Shown one piece after another: positions 34,364 to 43,927 of a DNA stretch of 64,000 nt (positions are counted from its first letter, which is position 1; the number at the start of each line of letters is the position of its first letter). The notes below the pieces were generated by a model. The model saw only the letters and a list, made by a program, of their open reading frames with translations, searched no databases and was not told the DNA's origin. Source of the DNA: Clostridium porci (GTDB lineage Bacteria > Bacillota > Clostridia > Lachnospirales > Lachnospiraceae); the NCBI RefSeq assembly GCF_009696375.1, contig NZ_VUMD01000008.1:124001-188000 (forward strand), given 5' to 3'. The translations under genes were made by a program, and so were the position numbers.

Positions 34364-36130
34364 CTATGCATTCCGCTCCATTACACGATTGTAGAATTCA
34401 TCGATCAGCTTCATATATTCCTGAAACATCTGCGGCTTGTCATTCGGCACATCATATTTGATGGAAATAATTTTATCAAAAATATCCTCCTCCTTAAGGA
34501 CAGACATAGGCATACCCATAGAAATCAAGGTTCTGGATCTCTTATAAAGGTACAGAATTACCTCCATCATTTTAAATTGCTTCTCCAGCGGCACACAGGT
34601 ATCGTCCTTATGAAATGCATTCTGCTGCAGAAAGCCTACACGGATTACCTTGGCTATTTCCAGCACCAGCTTCTGGTCGTCCGGAAGAACATCCGCCCCA
34701 ATCAGCTTTACAATCTCCATCAGGCTGCTCTCTTGGTTCAGAATTGCCATCAGGCGGTTTCTGTTATGCACAAATTTTTTATCTACATGATCCATATACC
34801 AGGGGGCCAGATCGTTTATATACTCTGAATAGCTGGTAAGCCAGTGGATGGCAGGAAAATGCCTCGCATAGGATAGAGATTTATCCAATCCCCAGAAGCA
34901 GCGCACAAAGCGCTTAGTATTCTGAGTCACCGGCTCGGAGAAATCACCTCCCTGAGGAGACACCGCTCCGATAATTGTCACAGAGCCTTCCGTTCCATTC
35001 AGATTCTGCATCATGCCCGCCCGCTCATAGAAGGCCGACAATCTGGATGCCAGATATGCGGGAAAGCCCTCCTCAGCAGGCATCTCCTCCAGACGTCCTG
35101 ACAGCTCACGCAGCGCCTCTGCCCACCGGGAGGTAGAATCGGCCATAATAGCCACATGATATCCCATATCCCTGTAATACTCAGCCAGTGTAAGCCCTGA
35201 GTAGAGGCTGGCCTCACGGGCAGCCACAGGCATATTAGAGGTATTGGCTATTAAGGTTGTCCTGTCCATAAGAGGATTGCCGCTTTTAGGATCTATCAGC
35301 TTTGAAAACTCTTCCAAAACCTGGGTCATCTCATTCCCCCGCTCGCCACAGCCAATATAGATAATTACATCCGCATCCGCCCACTTCGCCACCTGATGCT
35401 GGGTCATGGTCTTTCCTGTACCAAAGCCGCCCGGAATGGCAGCCGTCCCTCCCTTAGCCAGAGGGAACATGGTATCCAGAATACGCTGTCCTGTAATCAG
35501 CGGCTTCACAGCAGGAAACCGTTTGGCTGCAGGCCTTGGAATACGGATGGGCCACTTCTGAGTCATCGTCAGCTTTCTCTCGGTTCCATCCATCAGCTGC
35601 AGGGTTAAAAGCGGCTCCTCAATGGTATACAGTCCATCCGAAACCACATCCAGCACATAGCCCTCAGTATCAGGAGGAGCCATCACTTTATGAACGATGG
35701 CTCTGGTCTCCTGAACTTCCGCGATGATAGCGCCCGGCATGAGCCTCTCGCCCTTTTTCACCGTCAAATGTGTATCCCATTTCTTATCCGTATCCAGACT
35801 GTTTACCGATATACCTCTGCTTATATAATAGCCGCTGCCCTTTGCAATCTCCGTTAAGGGCCGCTGAATGCCGTCAAATATATTGTTCAATATTCCCGGA
35901 GCCAGGGTTACAGATACGGGAGAGCCTGTGCCTATCACTATTTCCCCCGGCTTAAGGCCGCTGGTTTCCTCGTAAACCTGAATGGTCGTCTTTTCCGAAG
36001 TAAGTCCAATGACCTCCCCCACCAGATTTTCCCTGCCCACATAAACCATCTCGTTCATCTGAAACCCAGGATCTCCCTGGAGGGAAACGACAGGACCATT
36101 GATACCGTATATCACACCCGTCTTAGCCAC
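34364..36130 (-). CDS. ntpA: V-type ATP synthase catalytic subunit A
   Basis: This is the 588-residue catalytic subunit that hydrolyses or makes ATP in the A3B3 head. Walker A is GGFGTGKT, followed by QHQVAKWADADVIIYIGCGE; the long non-homologous insert of V/A-type A subunits is present before it. The sensor ADSTSRWAEALRE is present. It starts at GTG, one base after the ntpE stop, with AGGAGG upstream. Confidence 0.97.
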   Translation of the reverse strand: MAKTGVIYGINGPVVSLQGDPGFQMNEMVYVGRENLVGEVIGLTSEKTTIQVYEETSGLKPGEIVIGTGSPVSVTLAPGILNNIFDGIQRPLTEIAKGSGYYISRGISVNSLDTDKKWDTHLTVKKGERLMPGAIIAEVQETRAIVHKVMAPPDTEGYVLDVVSDGLYTIEEPLLTLQLMDGTERKLTMTQKWPIRIPRPAAKRFPAVKPLITGQRILDTMFPLAKGGTAAIPGGFGTGKTMTQHQVAKWADADVIIYIGCGERGNEMTQVLEEFSKLIDPKSGNPLMDRTTLIANTSNMPVAAREASLYSGLTLAEYYRDMGYHVAIMADSTSRWAEALRELSGRLEEMPAEEGFPAYLASRLSAFYERAGMMQNLNGTEGSVTIIGAVSPQGGDFSEPVTQNTKRFVRCFWGLDKSLSYARHFPAIHWLTSYSEYINDLAPWYMDHVDKKFVHNRNRLMAILNQESSLMEIVKLIGADVLPDDQKLVLEIAKVIRVGFLQQNAFHKDDTCVPLEKQFKMMEVILYLYKRSRTLISMGMPMSVLKEEDIFDKIISIKYDVPNDKPQMFQEYMKLIDEFYNRVMERNA

Positions 36131-36131
36131 T

Positions 36132-36722
36132 TTACTTACCTCCTAATTCAAATTTAAACTCATGGCGGGCCTCACGAAGCTTAGTCTCAAATGAGTTATC
36201 AATGAGTATGTGCTTATTAGGCAGAACCGCTCTGGTACCGCCTGAAAAGGAATACTCACTTATTTTGATCATAGCATTATGATGAAGGGCTATCCGCTGT
36301 ACCTTGTCCGCATCAGACGGATCCATGTAAATCACCACTTCCTCATCTCCCGCAAACTCCTTGGCAGCCTTCACCTGCCGCTCCAAAAGCTGCTGATACT
36401 CCTGGGTTTCCATAAAGTTAGCCAGCCTGTCCCTCAGCTCCACGAAAAGCTTATCCTTAAGCTCCTCCTGCCTGCGGCTCAGCTCACGCTTCAAATCCAG
36501 CTGTCCGATGGAAAGCCGCTTATTGATCTCCCGCTCCAGCTTTTCCGTCTCAGCCTCCACCTGCATCCTGGCCCGGCGCTTCCCGTCGGCAACATGCTCC
36601 TCATAGGTAGTCTCCAGGGCGCTCATATAATCATCCAGCATCTTCCCGCTGCGCTCTCTGGCATCCGTCATACAAATTTCCTGAAAATGCTTTAGCTTCT
36701 CCTCTGTTGTCAAGCCCCTCAC
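36132..36722 (-). CDS. ntpE: V-type ATP synthase subunit E
   Basis: This is a 196-residue peripheral-stalk protein. A long charged helix (about 20 to 110) pairs with G/H, and a small globular C-terminal domain binds the A3B3 head. The annotated start is GTG 36722; a TTG nine bases further in is an alternative. It lies between ntpF and ntpA. Confidence 0.9.
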   Translation of the reverse strand: MRGLTTEEKLKHFQEICMTDARERSGKMLDDYMSALETTYEEHVADGKRRARMQVEAETEKLEREINKRLSIGQLDLKRELSRRQEELKDKLFVELRDRLANFMETQEYQQLLERQVKAAKEFAGDEEVVIYMDPSDADKVQRIALHHNAMIKISEYSFSGGTRAVLPNKHILIDNSFETKLREARHEFKFELGGK

Positions 36723-36781
36723 CTGCTTTCTATTTAAATAATGACGCTTAGGCCCCTCTGCCCCCCTCCGGAAAGGAACAT

Positions 36782-37090
36782 TTACAGCTTAAGCCCTATG
36801 GCCTCATTTACATAAGAGGTGATAAAGTCCGCCTTGCGGCCGGTCCCATGGCGGTCGGGAATCTCCACAATCAGAGGAAGCTTTCTCTCCAGCTTCACAT
36901 TATCAATTATCTCCGGAAACTCCCTGCCGAACTTCTCAGTCAGCAATATAATGCCGATGGATTTATCAGCCAGAACCTTATCAAGAGCCTCTTTTAGCTC
37001 CTGCCTCTCATGAACCACCATGCCCTCCACCCCGGCCAGCCTCATGCCAGTCAGAGTGTCAATATTGTCACTTATGAGATACATCTTCAT
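36782..37090 (-). CDS. ntpF: V-type ATP synthase subunit F
   Basis: This 102-residue Rossmann-like rotor subunit binds D. It begins MKMYLISDNIDTLTGMRLAG and contains IGIILLTEKF. It starts 4 bases after ntpK. Confidence 0.94.
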   Translation of the reverse strand: MKMYLISDNIDTLTGMRLAGVEGMVVHERQELKEALDKVLADKSIGIILLTEKFGREFPEIIDNVKLERKLPLIVEIPDRHGTGRKADFITSYVNEAIGLKL

Positions 37091-37094
37091 AGTC

Positions 37095-37529
37095 TTACAG
37101 CTGACCCAGAATCATAAAAGAAATAATCAGGCCATAGAGACACACACCTTCGGCAAGACCTACGAAGATTAAGGATTTACCAAGTATGGAGCTGTCCTCG
37201 CTGATTGCTCCCAGGGCAGCAGAAGCTGCCGCAGACACAGCGATACCGCCTCCCAAGCAGGAAAGCCCTGTGGACAAAGCGGCAGACAGATATCCCATCC
37301 CAGCGGCAGAAGCCTTTCCAGCTGCTGCCGCTCCCTCAGCCGCCATGGCATTCCCGGAAAACATAAGCACAGCCGCAAAGGCCAATGTTCCAAAAAACAT
37401 AAGCAAATTCACAGCCAGAGCCGTCTTATACCTTCCCTTCGTCCTCTCTCCCGCCGCAAAGGCCCCGAAGGGAACTGCTACGCTTAAAACCAGCGCTGCC
37501 GTAAGTGTCATCTTTACCAATAAACTCAT
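37095..37529 (-). CDS. ntpK: V-type ATP synthase proteolipid subunit K
   Basis: This 144-residue, very hydrophobic protein with about four membrane helices builds the rotating ion ring. The ion-binding glutamate lies in the last hairpin (FVGLAEGVCLYG). The glycine and alanine patterns (GGGIAVSAAASAALG) are typical of ring packing. Sodium or proton preference cannot be judged from this view. AGGAGATATGAGAG precedes ATG. Confidence 0.92.
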   Translation of the reverse strand: MSLLVKMTLTAALVLSVAVPFGAFAAGERTKGRYKTALAVNLLMFFGTLAFAAVLMFSGNAMAAEGAAAAGKASAAGMGYLSAALSTGLSCLGGGIAVSAAASAALGAISEDSSILGKSLIFVGLAEGVCLYGLIISFMILGQL

Positions 37530-37573
37530 CTCTCATATCTCCTTTTCATATCCTATTTTTTACCGGTCTTTGT

Positions 37574-39514
37574 CTACCGCTGCTGCACCGCTTTTCCATA
37601 TGGCTCAAAGGCACGTCCGCTTCCCCGGTAAAACCGGCTGAACAGCTCATAGTATTCCAGACGAAGCACCTGGATGCCTACAATCAGCCCCTCCATGCCG
37701 CAGACAAACAGGTTTCCTCCAATTACGATTCCCCAGTTTACCGAACCGCCTGCCTCTGCCCCTGCAAGCATCAGCACTACCTGCATCATAGCCGCATGGC
37801 TCACCGCAAAAGCGCCCACCCGGACAAATGACAGAGTATTTGAAAAATAGCTTAAAAGCACCTCAAACAGCTCAAAAATCCCCTGGGTAATGAACATGCC
37901 CACACCGCCCTCGATTCCTTCCGACTTCTTTTCTACAAATGCAGTCAGCGGCTCCTTAAAAAATATAATAAGCAGCGGAATCACAAACATTACCACCAGG
38001 ATGAAAGCAGCCGGAAGGGGCTTGCCTGTCATAAACAGCACAACCACAGAAGCCAGCGCAAAGTAGAACACCAATCCCGCCACGCCGTTGGTATCAAAAT
38101 AAGTTCTCTCCACATCATGGGAACGGAGGCTGTTGATAATATTGAACACCATGCACATGAGAATAATTCCCATACCAATGGCAATAGCCACTACAAACAC
38201 CGTGTTCAGTCTCCCGATAAAGGGCAGATCCGTCATAGCCTGCTGGGGCCTCAGCCACACAGGCTCCAATAAATCCTCAAATCCGAAAACGCTGCCGAAC
38301 AGCAGGCCGAAGATGACGGAGAACACACCACAGCAGGATATGATTCCTGCCAGACGAAGCTTCTTAAACCGGTACAAAAGGTATCCGCCGATCAAAAGGC
38401 ACAGCCCCTGTCCCGCATCACCGAACATAAATCCAAAGAGAACTGAATAAGTTACCGCAATGATAATGGTGGGATCCAGCTCTGTATAGGAAGGCAGGCC
38501 ATACATCTCCACAAACATTTCAAAAGGCTTAAACAGCCCCGGATTCTTCATCTTGGTAGGAGGACTGCTCATAATATTATCATGATCATCCTCAATGATA
38601 CAGAAGGTATCCTCGTCATTTTCCACCTCCTTCTGCAGGCTTTTGGCATCCCCTTCCGTCATCCAGCCGCAGAGAATATAGAAATTGTGATTATCATGCT
38701 TTGTAAGAGCTGCAAGCTTTCTCACATCATAGTTGGTGGAAAAAGAGGAAATCCGGTTCCAGGCAGCGGTCAGTTCCTCCTTCCTGCTGCTTACATATTC
38801 CTGTATCTCCCGCTCGATCTGGTCAATCTGACTTTGCCGCTCCCGTATCCGGCTGTCCAGCACATGGCCTGCCTCCACAGGAGTTCCCTCATATTCGTCC
38901 GGCAGGTAGCACCGCTCAAAATGCATAGACGCATAGATAGCGTCAATCTTATCCGCCAGCTTTTGAGGCACAAAGTAAACGACCCACACATAATCCGTTT
39001 CTTCCTCACATTTAAACATCACCGCATCAATGGTGTCATAGACGAAGGCTGAAAATTTTTCATAATATTCCCTGGAAATACGGCCGAACCGGAACTTAAT
39101 GAATTGAAACTTCAGGATGTCCTTTACATTGTAATTCAGCCCAATAAAAGGAGCGACCCTATCCCTGGATTCCTGTAGCTCATTCCTTTGATCCGCCAGC
39201 TCATCCCTACGGGCTGTAAGCTCCTTGAGTCTCCCATCCAGCTCCCGGATTACCTCCACCGCTTTCTCCAGGGAAATACTCCCGCCGCAATGCTCCGGCA
39301 GCAGGTTTCCATATCTCTCCATGAGGACTCCTGCCCTGGCAAGCTCTTCTTTGTAAGGATTTACCTCTATATAAGGCCTTAAGTCCTTTACTGTCTTAAG
39401 CTCCGACAGGGCATTCTCCAGGTGAATCTCATACCTTGACAGATAGGTGTCCACCACCCGGTCAATATCTCCTTTCGGCCCTGTAATGTTTAGGAACCTC
39501 ATCTTTTCAATCAC
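37574..39514 (-). CDS. ntpI: V-type ATP synthase subunit I
   Basis: This is the 646-residue membrane stator (equivalent to subunit a). The N-terminal 330 residues are soluble with coiled coils; the C-terminal half has about seven or eight membrane helices. FEVLLSYFSNTLSFVRVGAF carries the conserved arginine that faces the proteolipid ring. The start overlaps the ntpC stop codon. Confidence 0.95.
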   Translation of the reverse strand: MIEKMRFLNITGPKGDIDRVVDTYLSRYEIHLENALSELKTVKDLRPYIEVNPYKEELARAGVLMERYGNLLPEHCGGSISLEKAVEVIRELDGRLKELTARRDELADQRNELQESRDRVAPFIGLNYNVKDILKFQFIKFRFGRISREYYEKFSAFVYDTIDAVMFKCEEETDYVWVVYFVPQKLADKIDAIYASMHFERCYLPDEYEGTPVEAGHVLDSRIRERQSQIDQIEREIQEYVSSRKEELTAAWNRISSFSTNYDVRKLAALTKHDNHNFYILCGWMTEGDAKSLQKEVENDEDTFCIIEDDHDNIMSSPPTKMKNPGLFKPFEMFVEMYGLPSYTELDPTIIIAVTYSVLFGFMFGDAGQGLCLLIGGYLLYRFKKLRLAGIISCCGVFSVIFGLLFGSVFGFEDLLEPVWLRPQQAMTDLPFIGRLNTVFVVAIAIGMGIILMCMVFNIINSLRSHDVERTYFDTNGVAGLVFYFALASVVVLFMTGKPLPAAFILVVMFVIPLLIIFFKEPLTAFVEKKSEGIEGGVGMFITQGIFELFEVLLSYFSNTLSFVRVGAFAVSHAAMMQVVLMLAGAEAGGSVNWGIVIGGNLFVCGMEGLIVGIQVLRLEYYELFSRFYRGSGRAFEPYGKAVQQR

Positions 39515-40550
39515 GTTTTAACCCCCTCTCGTCATTTGCTCCCACTCCGTAGCGTATCTTCTCAATGGTATTGACGATACGCCTGATTTCTCTTTCCTTG
39601 AGATAGAGATAGGAATTTAATATGGCAATGGAATACGGGTCTTTTCTGCTGGTCATCTCATACACCTTATCAACGATTTCCCTGGTAAGGCGATCCATAT
39701 CCGGCTCGTCATCCAAAGGAAGCTTCCCCAGACGTCCGTACCAGCATTGTCCTATGAGGCTGTAAAGCTGGGGCAGGCCCTCGGCCTCCGCCATCTGGCT
39801 GATTTCCTTTCTGGTCAGATGAAGCTGAACAGGAATCAGGCAGGCATAGATCTCTCCGGCTGGCAGGGCGTAATACTTCTTCGCCCGGCAGAGCCACTGA
39901 AGATTCAGCATATCCATTCTGGCTCCAAAACACTGGGTCAGGATTTCCCGCTCCTTTTTCGGAAGGTATTTATCCTTCATTCTCCACATAGCTCTAAAAT
40001 ACAGCATGTCCAGAGCCGTCTCGCAGGCGGGCAAAGTTATATTCCCCTTCTGAAGCATGGCGTTTAAAGTCCCATAGTAAGGAGAGCCTTTAAGACCGGC
40101 AATCAATTCCTCCATAGATCCAGACTGTGACAGTGCCATCAGATCCAGTCTCGAATGGCGCTTGAAAAAGTCCTCAAAAAGAGACAAATCCTGACGCTGA
40201 TCTCTTCTGCCAACCACATTCCTCAGACAAGTCTTTAAGATACTGATTTCATAGTTCATAAAATACAAATCCAGAAAATGTCTCTGCTTTATATTGGCAA
40301 ACTTGTAAAGCTTGGCAAAATCCTGGTACAAAGACCAGTTCAGACGCTGTTCAATCAGCCCTCTGTGAAGCTCCCTATCCTCTGCACCCTCGAATATCTT
40401 CTGGTATGGCAAAAACCTTCTCAGATATTGAACCGCCTCAGGCACAGTCTCCAGAGACGACATTTCCTCAAACTGCCGTTCTCTCAGATGCCAGCGCTCC
40501 ATCGCCTTTACCTTTGTGGCAATGCCGCTGTAAGTAATCAGGCCGGCCAT
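39507..40550 (-). CDS. ntpC: V-type ATP synthase subunit C
   Basis: This 347-residue funnel-shaped subunit joins the central stalk to the K ring. It contains YFMNYEISILKTCLRNVVGRR. AAGGAG lies before ATG 40550. It follows the G/H gene by 4 bases. Confidence 0.93.
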   Translation of the reverse strand: MAGLITYSGIATKVKAMERWHLRERQFEEMSSLETVPEAVQYLRRFLPYQKIFEGAEDRELHRGLIEQRLNWSLYQDFAKLYKFANIKQRHFLDLYFMNYEISILKTCLRNVVGRRDQRQDLSLFEDFFKRHSRLDLMALSQSGSMEELIAGLKGSPYYGTLNAMLQKGNITLPACETALDMLYFRAMWRMKDKYLPKKEREILTQCFGARMDMLNLQWLCRAKKYYALPAGEIYACLIPVQLHLTRKEISQMAEAEGLPQLYSLIGQCWYGRLGKLPLDDEPDMDRLTREIVDKVYEMTSRKDPYSIAILNSYLYLKEREIRRIVNTIEKIRYGVGANDERGLKRD

Positions 40551-40554
40551 ACGA

Positions 40555-40866
40555 TCACTCCTTTATCATCTGCTGAAACAGCGCCTTTACATAGCTCTCA
40601 TGGCACTGATTGTAATTTTCATCCAGCTCCTCCAAAAGCGCCTTGTATTCAGCCGTCTGCTTAGCCAGGAGGACGTTCATATCCGCTTCCTTTTCCTTCT
40701 GAATCCGGGCTATTTCTTCTGCTGTCTCCTTTTCCAATTCAGCGTCAAAGGAAGCCGTCCGTTTTTCCATCTCCACGGCAAATGCCTTCTTGCGGACTCC
40801 CGCCTCGTCCATGATGGCATCGGCAGCTTCTTCAATCTCTGATAATTTGTCAATTACTATATCCAC
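40555..40866 (-). CDS. V-type ATP synthase subunit G/H (peripheral stalk)
   Basis: This 103-residue protein is almost entirely a charged coiled coil (EMEKRTASFDAELEKETAEE). Its place at the head of the V-ATPase operon and its length agree with the G/H partner of subunit E. It starts at GTG after AAAGGGGGA. The assignment rests on context more than on motifs. Confidence 0.8.
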   Translation of the reverse strand: MDIVIDKLSEIEEAADAIMDEAGVRKKAFAVEMEKRTASFDAELEKETAEEIARIQKEKEADMNVLLAKQTAEYKALLEELDENYNQCHESYVKALFQQMIKE

Positions 40867-40981
40867 ACGGCAGTCCCCCTTTCCTATTCATTCCTTCATG
40901 ATACTACTTTTTTTCTAAAAATCCATAGAATTTTCAAAATTAATCTTTTTTTTTAACATTTTCTTTGCACAGAGACGAAGT

Positions 40982-41015
40982 AAAGGGGAAGAATATAGTT
41001 CTGTTCTTCCCCTTT
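40982..41015. terminator. Terminator between the SH3 gene and the V-ATPase operon
   Basis: The perfect 12-bp stem AAAGGGGAAGAA/TTCTTCCCCTTT with a 10-base loop lies just after the SH3-gene stop (minus strand). It is the likely end of that gene and separates it from ntpG/H. Confidence 0.75.
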
Positions 41016-41039
41016 GTCATCTTTTTATCCTATCTATTT

Positions 41040-42083
41040 CTATTCCTGCTGCTGTACTGTTTCCTCCCCCTCCCGCAGGCTCTGGGTTTCTGCTGCCAGC
41101 TCCGTCCGCTCCAAATACTGATTGGAAACGTAAGCCTCCTTACCATCATAGTTAATAACCGCCCAGTCGTCGTTATAACGCTTCACATATTCTACCTCCG
41201 TGCCATTGGCAAGCTGTACAAGAACCGTACTGCCAGCGTCGGTAGAAGGAGCGGAGCGTACATTAACCCCGTTGCCCTTTATCTTATAAACAGCTGCCGC
41301 CGGCTCTGTTTCCGGCTGCGCAGGCGGTTCATTGGGTGCAGTGGGAGGCGGAGCTAAGGCCGCTGTGGTCACTGTGGGAGCAGTAGTGGTCACATCAGGC
41401 TTTTTATCCTTGCCCGGTATAAAAAATTTTATGATCAAAACCAGGAGAATCACCACTAAAACCGGAATCAGCAATCTCAGCAAATAAAACAGGGGAGGCA
41501 CTCTTCTACGCTTTTTTCTCCTGCCTGTTCCTTGCCTGGCAGCGCCCTGATAGGCATTTCTCGTCCCCTGCCGGGCGCTGCCCTGCCTGTTTCCTGTAGA
41601 ACTTAAGCCTCTTTGTCCGGAGCGCTGCCCTGAGGCAGAACGTCCAACCATCCTGTCACGGGACGAGGTAAATGAGCGCTGGCCTTGTCCGGGTCTCACC
41701 ATTTGGTTCCCGGACGAGCTCCTTCCCCGCAGCTCATTGGCAAACCCATAGACCTCCTGGGTCAGCAGCTTATAAGCCTTATCCGCGTCGTAGGGCGTAT
41801 TGTCCCCTTCATGAACTGCTTTATTACCCAGTATTCGAATGGTATGATAATTGTCCTTCATGGTTCTGCTGATTAACCGGCTCTCAAACAGCTGATCAAT
41901 GGTATCCGCCAGATCCCCCTCCACCAGGCACGCCCTTTCGGCCATGCACCGGACCATACATTCTAAAACCTGCCTTGCCTTCACCATTACAAGGTTGTAC
42001 TCATTTCGCCCCAGCAGCCCTTCTATTTCCTTGACTCCTTGCTGAATCTGCTGCCAGCTGGTCGTCCGCTCAAAATTCGACAT
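41040..42083 (-). CDS. Membrane protein with DUF4145-like and SH3b domains
   Basis: This is a 347-residue protein. Residues 1 to 120 form a helical DUF4145-like domain (VKARQVLECMVRCMAE, then ILGNKAVHEGDNTPYDADKA). A Ser/Arg/Gly/Gln-rich low-complexity linker follows (about 125 to 190). One membrane segment (LLRLLIPVLVVILLVLIIKF) comes next, then a Thr/Pro-rich stalk and an extracellular bacterial SH3b domain (GVNVRSAPSTDAGSTVLVQL). SH3b domains usually bind the cell wall. AAGGAGG precedes ATG. The function is unknown; a cell-envelope role is inferred. Confidence 0.8.
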   Translation of the reverse strand: MSNFERTTSWQQIQQGVKEIEGLLGRNEYNLVMVKARQVLECMVRCMAERACLVEGDLADTIDQLFESRLISRTMKDNYHTIRILGNKAVHEGDNTPYDADKAYKLLTQEVYGFANELRGRSSSGNQMVRPGQGQRSFTSSRDRMVGRSASGQRSGQRGLSSTGNRQGSARQGTRNAYQGAARQGTGRRKKRRRVPPLFYLLRLLIPVLVVILLVLIIKFFIPGKDKKPDVTTTAPTVTTAALAPPPTAPNEPPAQPETEPAAAVYKIKGNGVNVRSAPSTDAGSTVLVQLANGTEVEYVKRYNDDWAVINYDGKEAYVSNQYLERTELAAETQSLREGEETVQQQE

Positions 42084-42201
42084 AAGCTTTCCTCCTTAGT
42101 ATGTGCAGATCTCCGCCTATTATGTATAGTATAATCGATTTTTTCCAATTTTGCACTATTTTTTATAAAAAATCAGAAAAATAAGAAAAAAGTAAATTTT
42201 C

Positions 42202-42230
42202 TTGCAATAGGCCGGTTCAAATGATAAAAT
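42202..42230 (+). promoter_or_regulatory. Promoter of trmB
   Basis: TTGCAA (42202-42207), a 17-base spacer and TAAAAT (42225-42230). The leader that follows is about 110 bases long and no riboswitch was recognised in it. Confidence 0.6.
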
Positions 42231-42348
42231 AATGACCGCAACTGCTTGCAAAATCAGTCCCGCAAGCTGCCTGTAATGCAAACAGCGTCTCTTATCCTGA
42301 CAGACCTGAAAGGACAGGAAAAGCGCCGGGGGAAAGGAAGGAAACTAC

Positions 42349-42996
42349 ATGCGATTACGCCATATTAAGGGGGCCGAGTCTGTCATTGCCTCCAGCCCTT
42401 TTGTCATCCATGAGCCTGAGAGAAAGCGCGGAAGCTGGGCTGACGTATTTGGCAACAGCAATCCCCTGGAACTAGAAGTTGGCATGGGAAAGGGCCGCTT
42501 TATTATGGAATTGGCCTCCTTACATCCAAATACCAATTATATCGGCATCGAACGCTATTCCAGCGTGCTTTTACGGGGACTTCAAAAAAGGGAGGGGCTG
42601 GAGCTTTCCAACATTTATTTTATGTGTATTGATGCCAGAGATCTGACGAATATATTCGCTCCCGGTGAGGTGAGCCGCATCTATCTGAATTTTTCCGACC
42701 CCTGGCCCAAGGATCGCCATGCCAAGCGCAGGCTTACCTCGCCGGCCTTTATGGCTGTCTATGACAAGATACTTGCGCCTCAAGGCACAGTGGAATTCAA
42801 AACCGACAACCGGGGATTGTTTGAATATTCCCTGGAGGCTATCCCCACTACCGGCTGGGAGATTTGCGAGCACACCTTTGATCTGCACAGCAGCCCCATG
42901 ATCCAGGGAAATGTAATGACGGAATATGAGTTAAAATTTGCCTCCGAGGGTAAGCCTATTTGCAAACTCATTGCCAGACGGAAACCTAAAATTTAA
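42349..42996 (+). CDS. trmB: tRNA (guanine-N7-)-methyltransferase TrmB
   Basis: This is a 215-residue SAM-dependent enzyme that makes m7G46 in tRNA variable loops. It has the SAM motif LEVGMGKGRFI, NYIGIERY and the family signature FSDPWPKDRHAKRRL. GGAAAGGAAGG precedes ATG. It is a single gene with its own promoter, divergent from the SH3 gene. Confidence 0.96.
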   Translation: MRLRHIKGAESVIASSPFVIHEPERKRGSWADVFGNSNPLELEVGMGKGRFIMELASLHPNTNYIGIERYSSVLLRGLQKREGLELSNIYFMCIDARDLTNIFAPGEVSRIYLNFSDPWPKDRHAKRRLTSPAFMAVYDKILAPQGTVEFKTDNRGLFEYSLEAIPTTGWEICEHTFDLHSSPMIQGNVMTEYELKFASEGKPICKLIARRKPKI

Positions 42997-43103
42997 GCAT
43001 CCATCTGATGCCGCTCAGGCAAAACAGGCCTGGCTTTTGTCACCATCTTCCGGGAGGGCTCATATTTTAATAGTAAGAATATCGTTAGTAAGGAGACGGA
43101 CCT

Positions 43104-43253
43104 ATGGCGCTCCCTCCCGCTATTACCCGAAAGCTGCTTCAGGCCACCAGCGACAAGACAGATTTAAACAAGAAAGCCCTCCGCCTCAGCCATTCCTTTC
43201 AGGAAGTGAATAAGCTTTTAGGCTCCGGCGTTAAGAAAAAGGACAAAAAATAA
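43104..43253 (+). CDS. Small basic protein of unknown function (49 aa)
   Basis: AAGGAG lies 8 bases before ATG. The product starts MALPPAITRKLLQATSDKTD and ends KKKDKK; it is basic and partly helical. It lies between trmB and tRNA-Lys on the same strand. The strong ribosome-binding site is the main evidence that it is real. No family is recognised. Confidence 0.5.
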   Translation: MALPPAITRKLLQATSDKTDLNKKALRLSHSFQEVNKLLGSGVKKKDKK

Positions 43254-43291
43254 CAGGATAACGCTTTCTGTGAATTTTTTCCCGAAAGGTG

Positions 43292-43320
43292 TTGACTTTT
43301 TTGCTCTAAGGCGATATAAT
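43292..43320 (+). promoter_or_regulatory. Promoter of tRNA-Lys copy 1
   Basis: TTGACT (43292-43297), a 17-base spacer and a perfect TATAAT (43315-43320) lie 42 bases before the tRNA. Confidence 0.8.
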
Positions 43321-43362
43321 GGCGTTCGTGTCACCGGTAAGGTTTCATGTACAATAAGCTAT

Positions 43363-43435
43363 GCGCCTTTAGCTCAGTTGGTAGAGCAGTAGACTCTTAA
43401 TCTATTTGTCCAGGGTTCGAGTCCCTGAAGGCGCA
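43363..43435 (+). tRNA. tRNA-Lys (CTT), copy 1
   Basis: The 73-base cloverleaf has acceptor stem GCGCCTT/AAGGCGC, D-arm AGCTCAGTTGGTAGAGC, anticodon loop CTCTTAA giving anticodon CTT, and T-arm GGTTCGAGTCC. CCA is not encoded. It is identical to the copy at 54060-54132. Confidence 0.97.
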
Positions 43436-43440
43436 GGAAA

Positions 43441-43486
43441 AAGGTCTGATTTTGCAGATATTGGAAGCTGCGGGGTCGGACTTTTT
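43441..43486 (+). terminator. Terminator-like repeat after tRNA-Lys copy 1
   Basis: AAGGTCTGA and TCGGACTTTTT can pair around an inner TGCAG/CTGC stem, followed by T's. Nearly the same 50 bases follow copy 2, so tRNA and terminator were duplicated together. Confidence 0.65.
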
Positions 43487-43927
43487 GCTTTTGTTTCTGT
43501 TCCCTCGTAGCCCTTCGGTCCAAACTGAGCTTTAAACTACGGCCTCCTTCCTTATTATCTCCCCAAGGCTTTATACCATCCGCAAACCTGCAGGGTGCCG
43601 CCTTTTGGCTGATGCCTGCAAACAAAGAACTTCTCTGCGGAAGAAATCCCCATGTCCCCCAGATGAACTATGCAATGCGCACAAAAATACCACAACAAAA
43701 TAACAATTTTCAACAAATCGGATACGGGTTTGAACAAAAAGGACACAAGTCCTTTTTTGCCTGCCCTATTCCGTTTATAATTTATTTATAACCATTTATA
43801 ATATATATAAATAGTAAGAATTTACGATATTTTTCGCAAGCCAGGGAATGGGACATGCCCAGAGGCTCCAAAATAACGAAGAAGGGCAGACAGCTTTAAA
43901 AGACAGAGAAAGGGAGAGGATATTTCT
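43487..43927. other. Upstream region of the nucleoside operon
   Basis: There is no gene. The last 200 bases are AT-rich with TTATAA-CCAT-TTATAA (about 43786-43801), an imperfect palindrome that may be an operator, possibly for the Crp-type regulator encoded in the cluster. No clear -35 box is seen. Confidence 0.4.

Noticed and set aside
42231-42348. A riboswitch or T-box in the trmB leader
   Set aside because: No specifier or conserved T-box core and no known aptamer pattern could be recognised.
43374-43746. Frames covering tRNA-Lys and the following intergenic DNA
   Set aside because: They cross the tRNA and its terminator and lack ribosome-binding sites.
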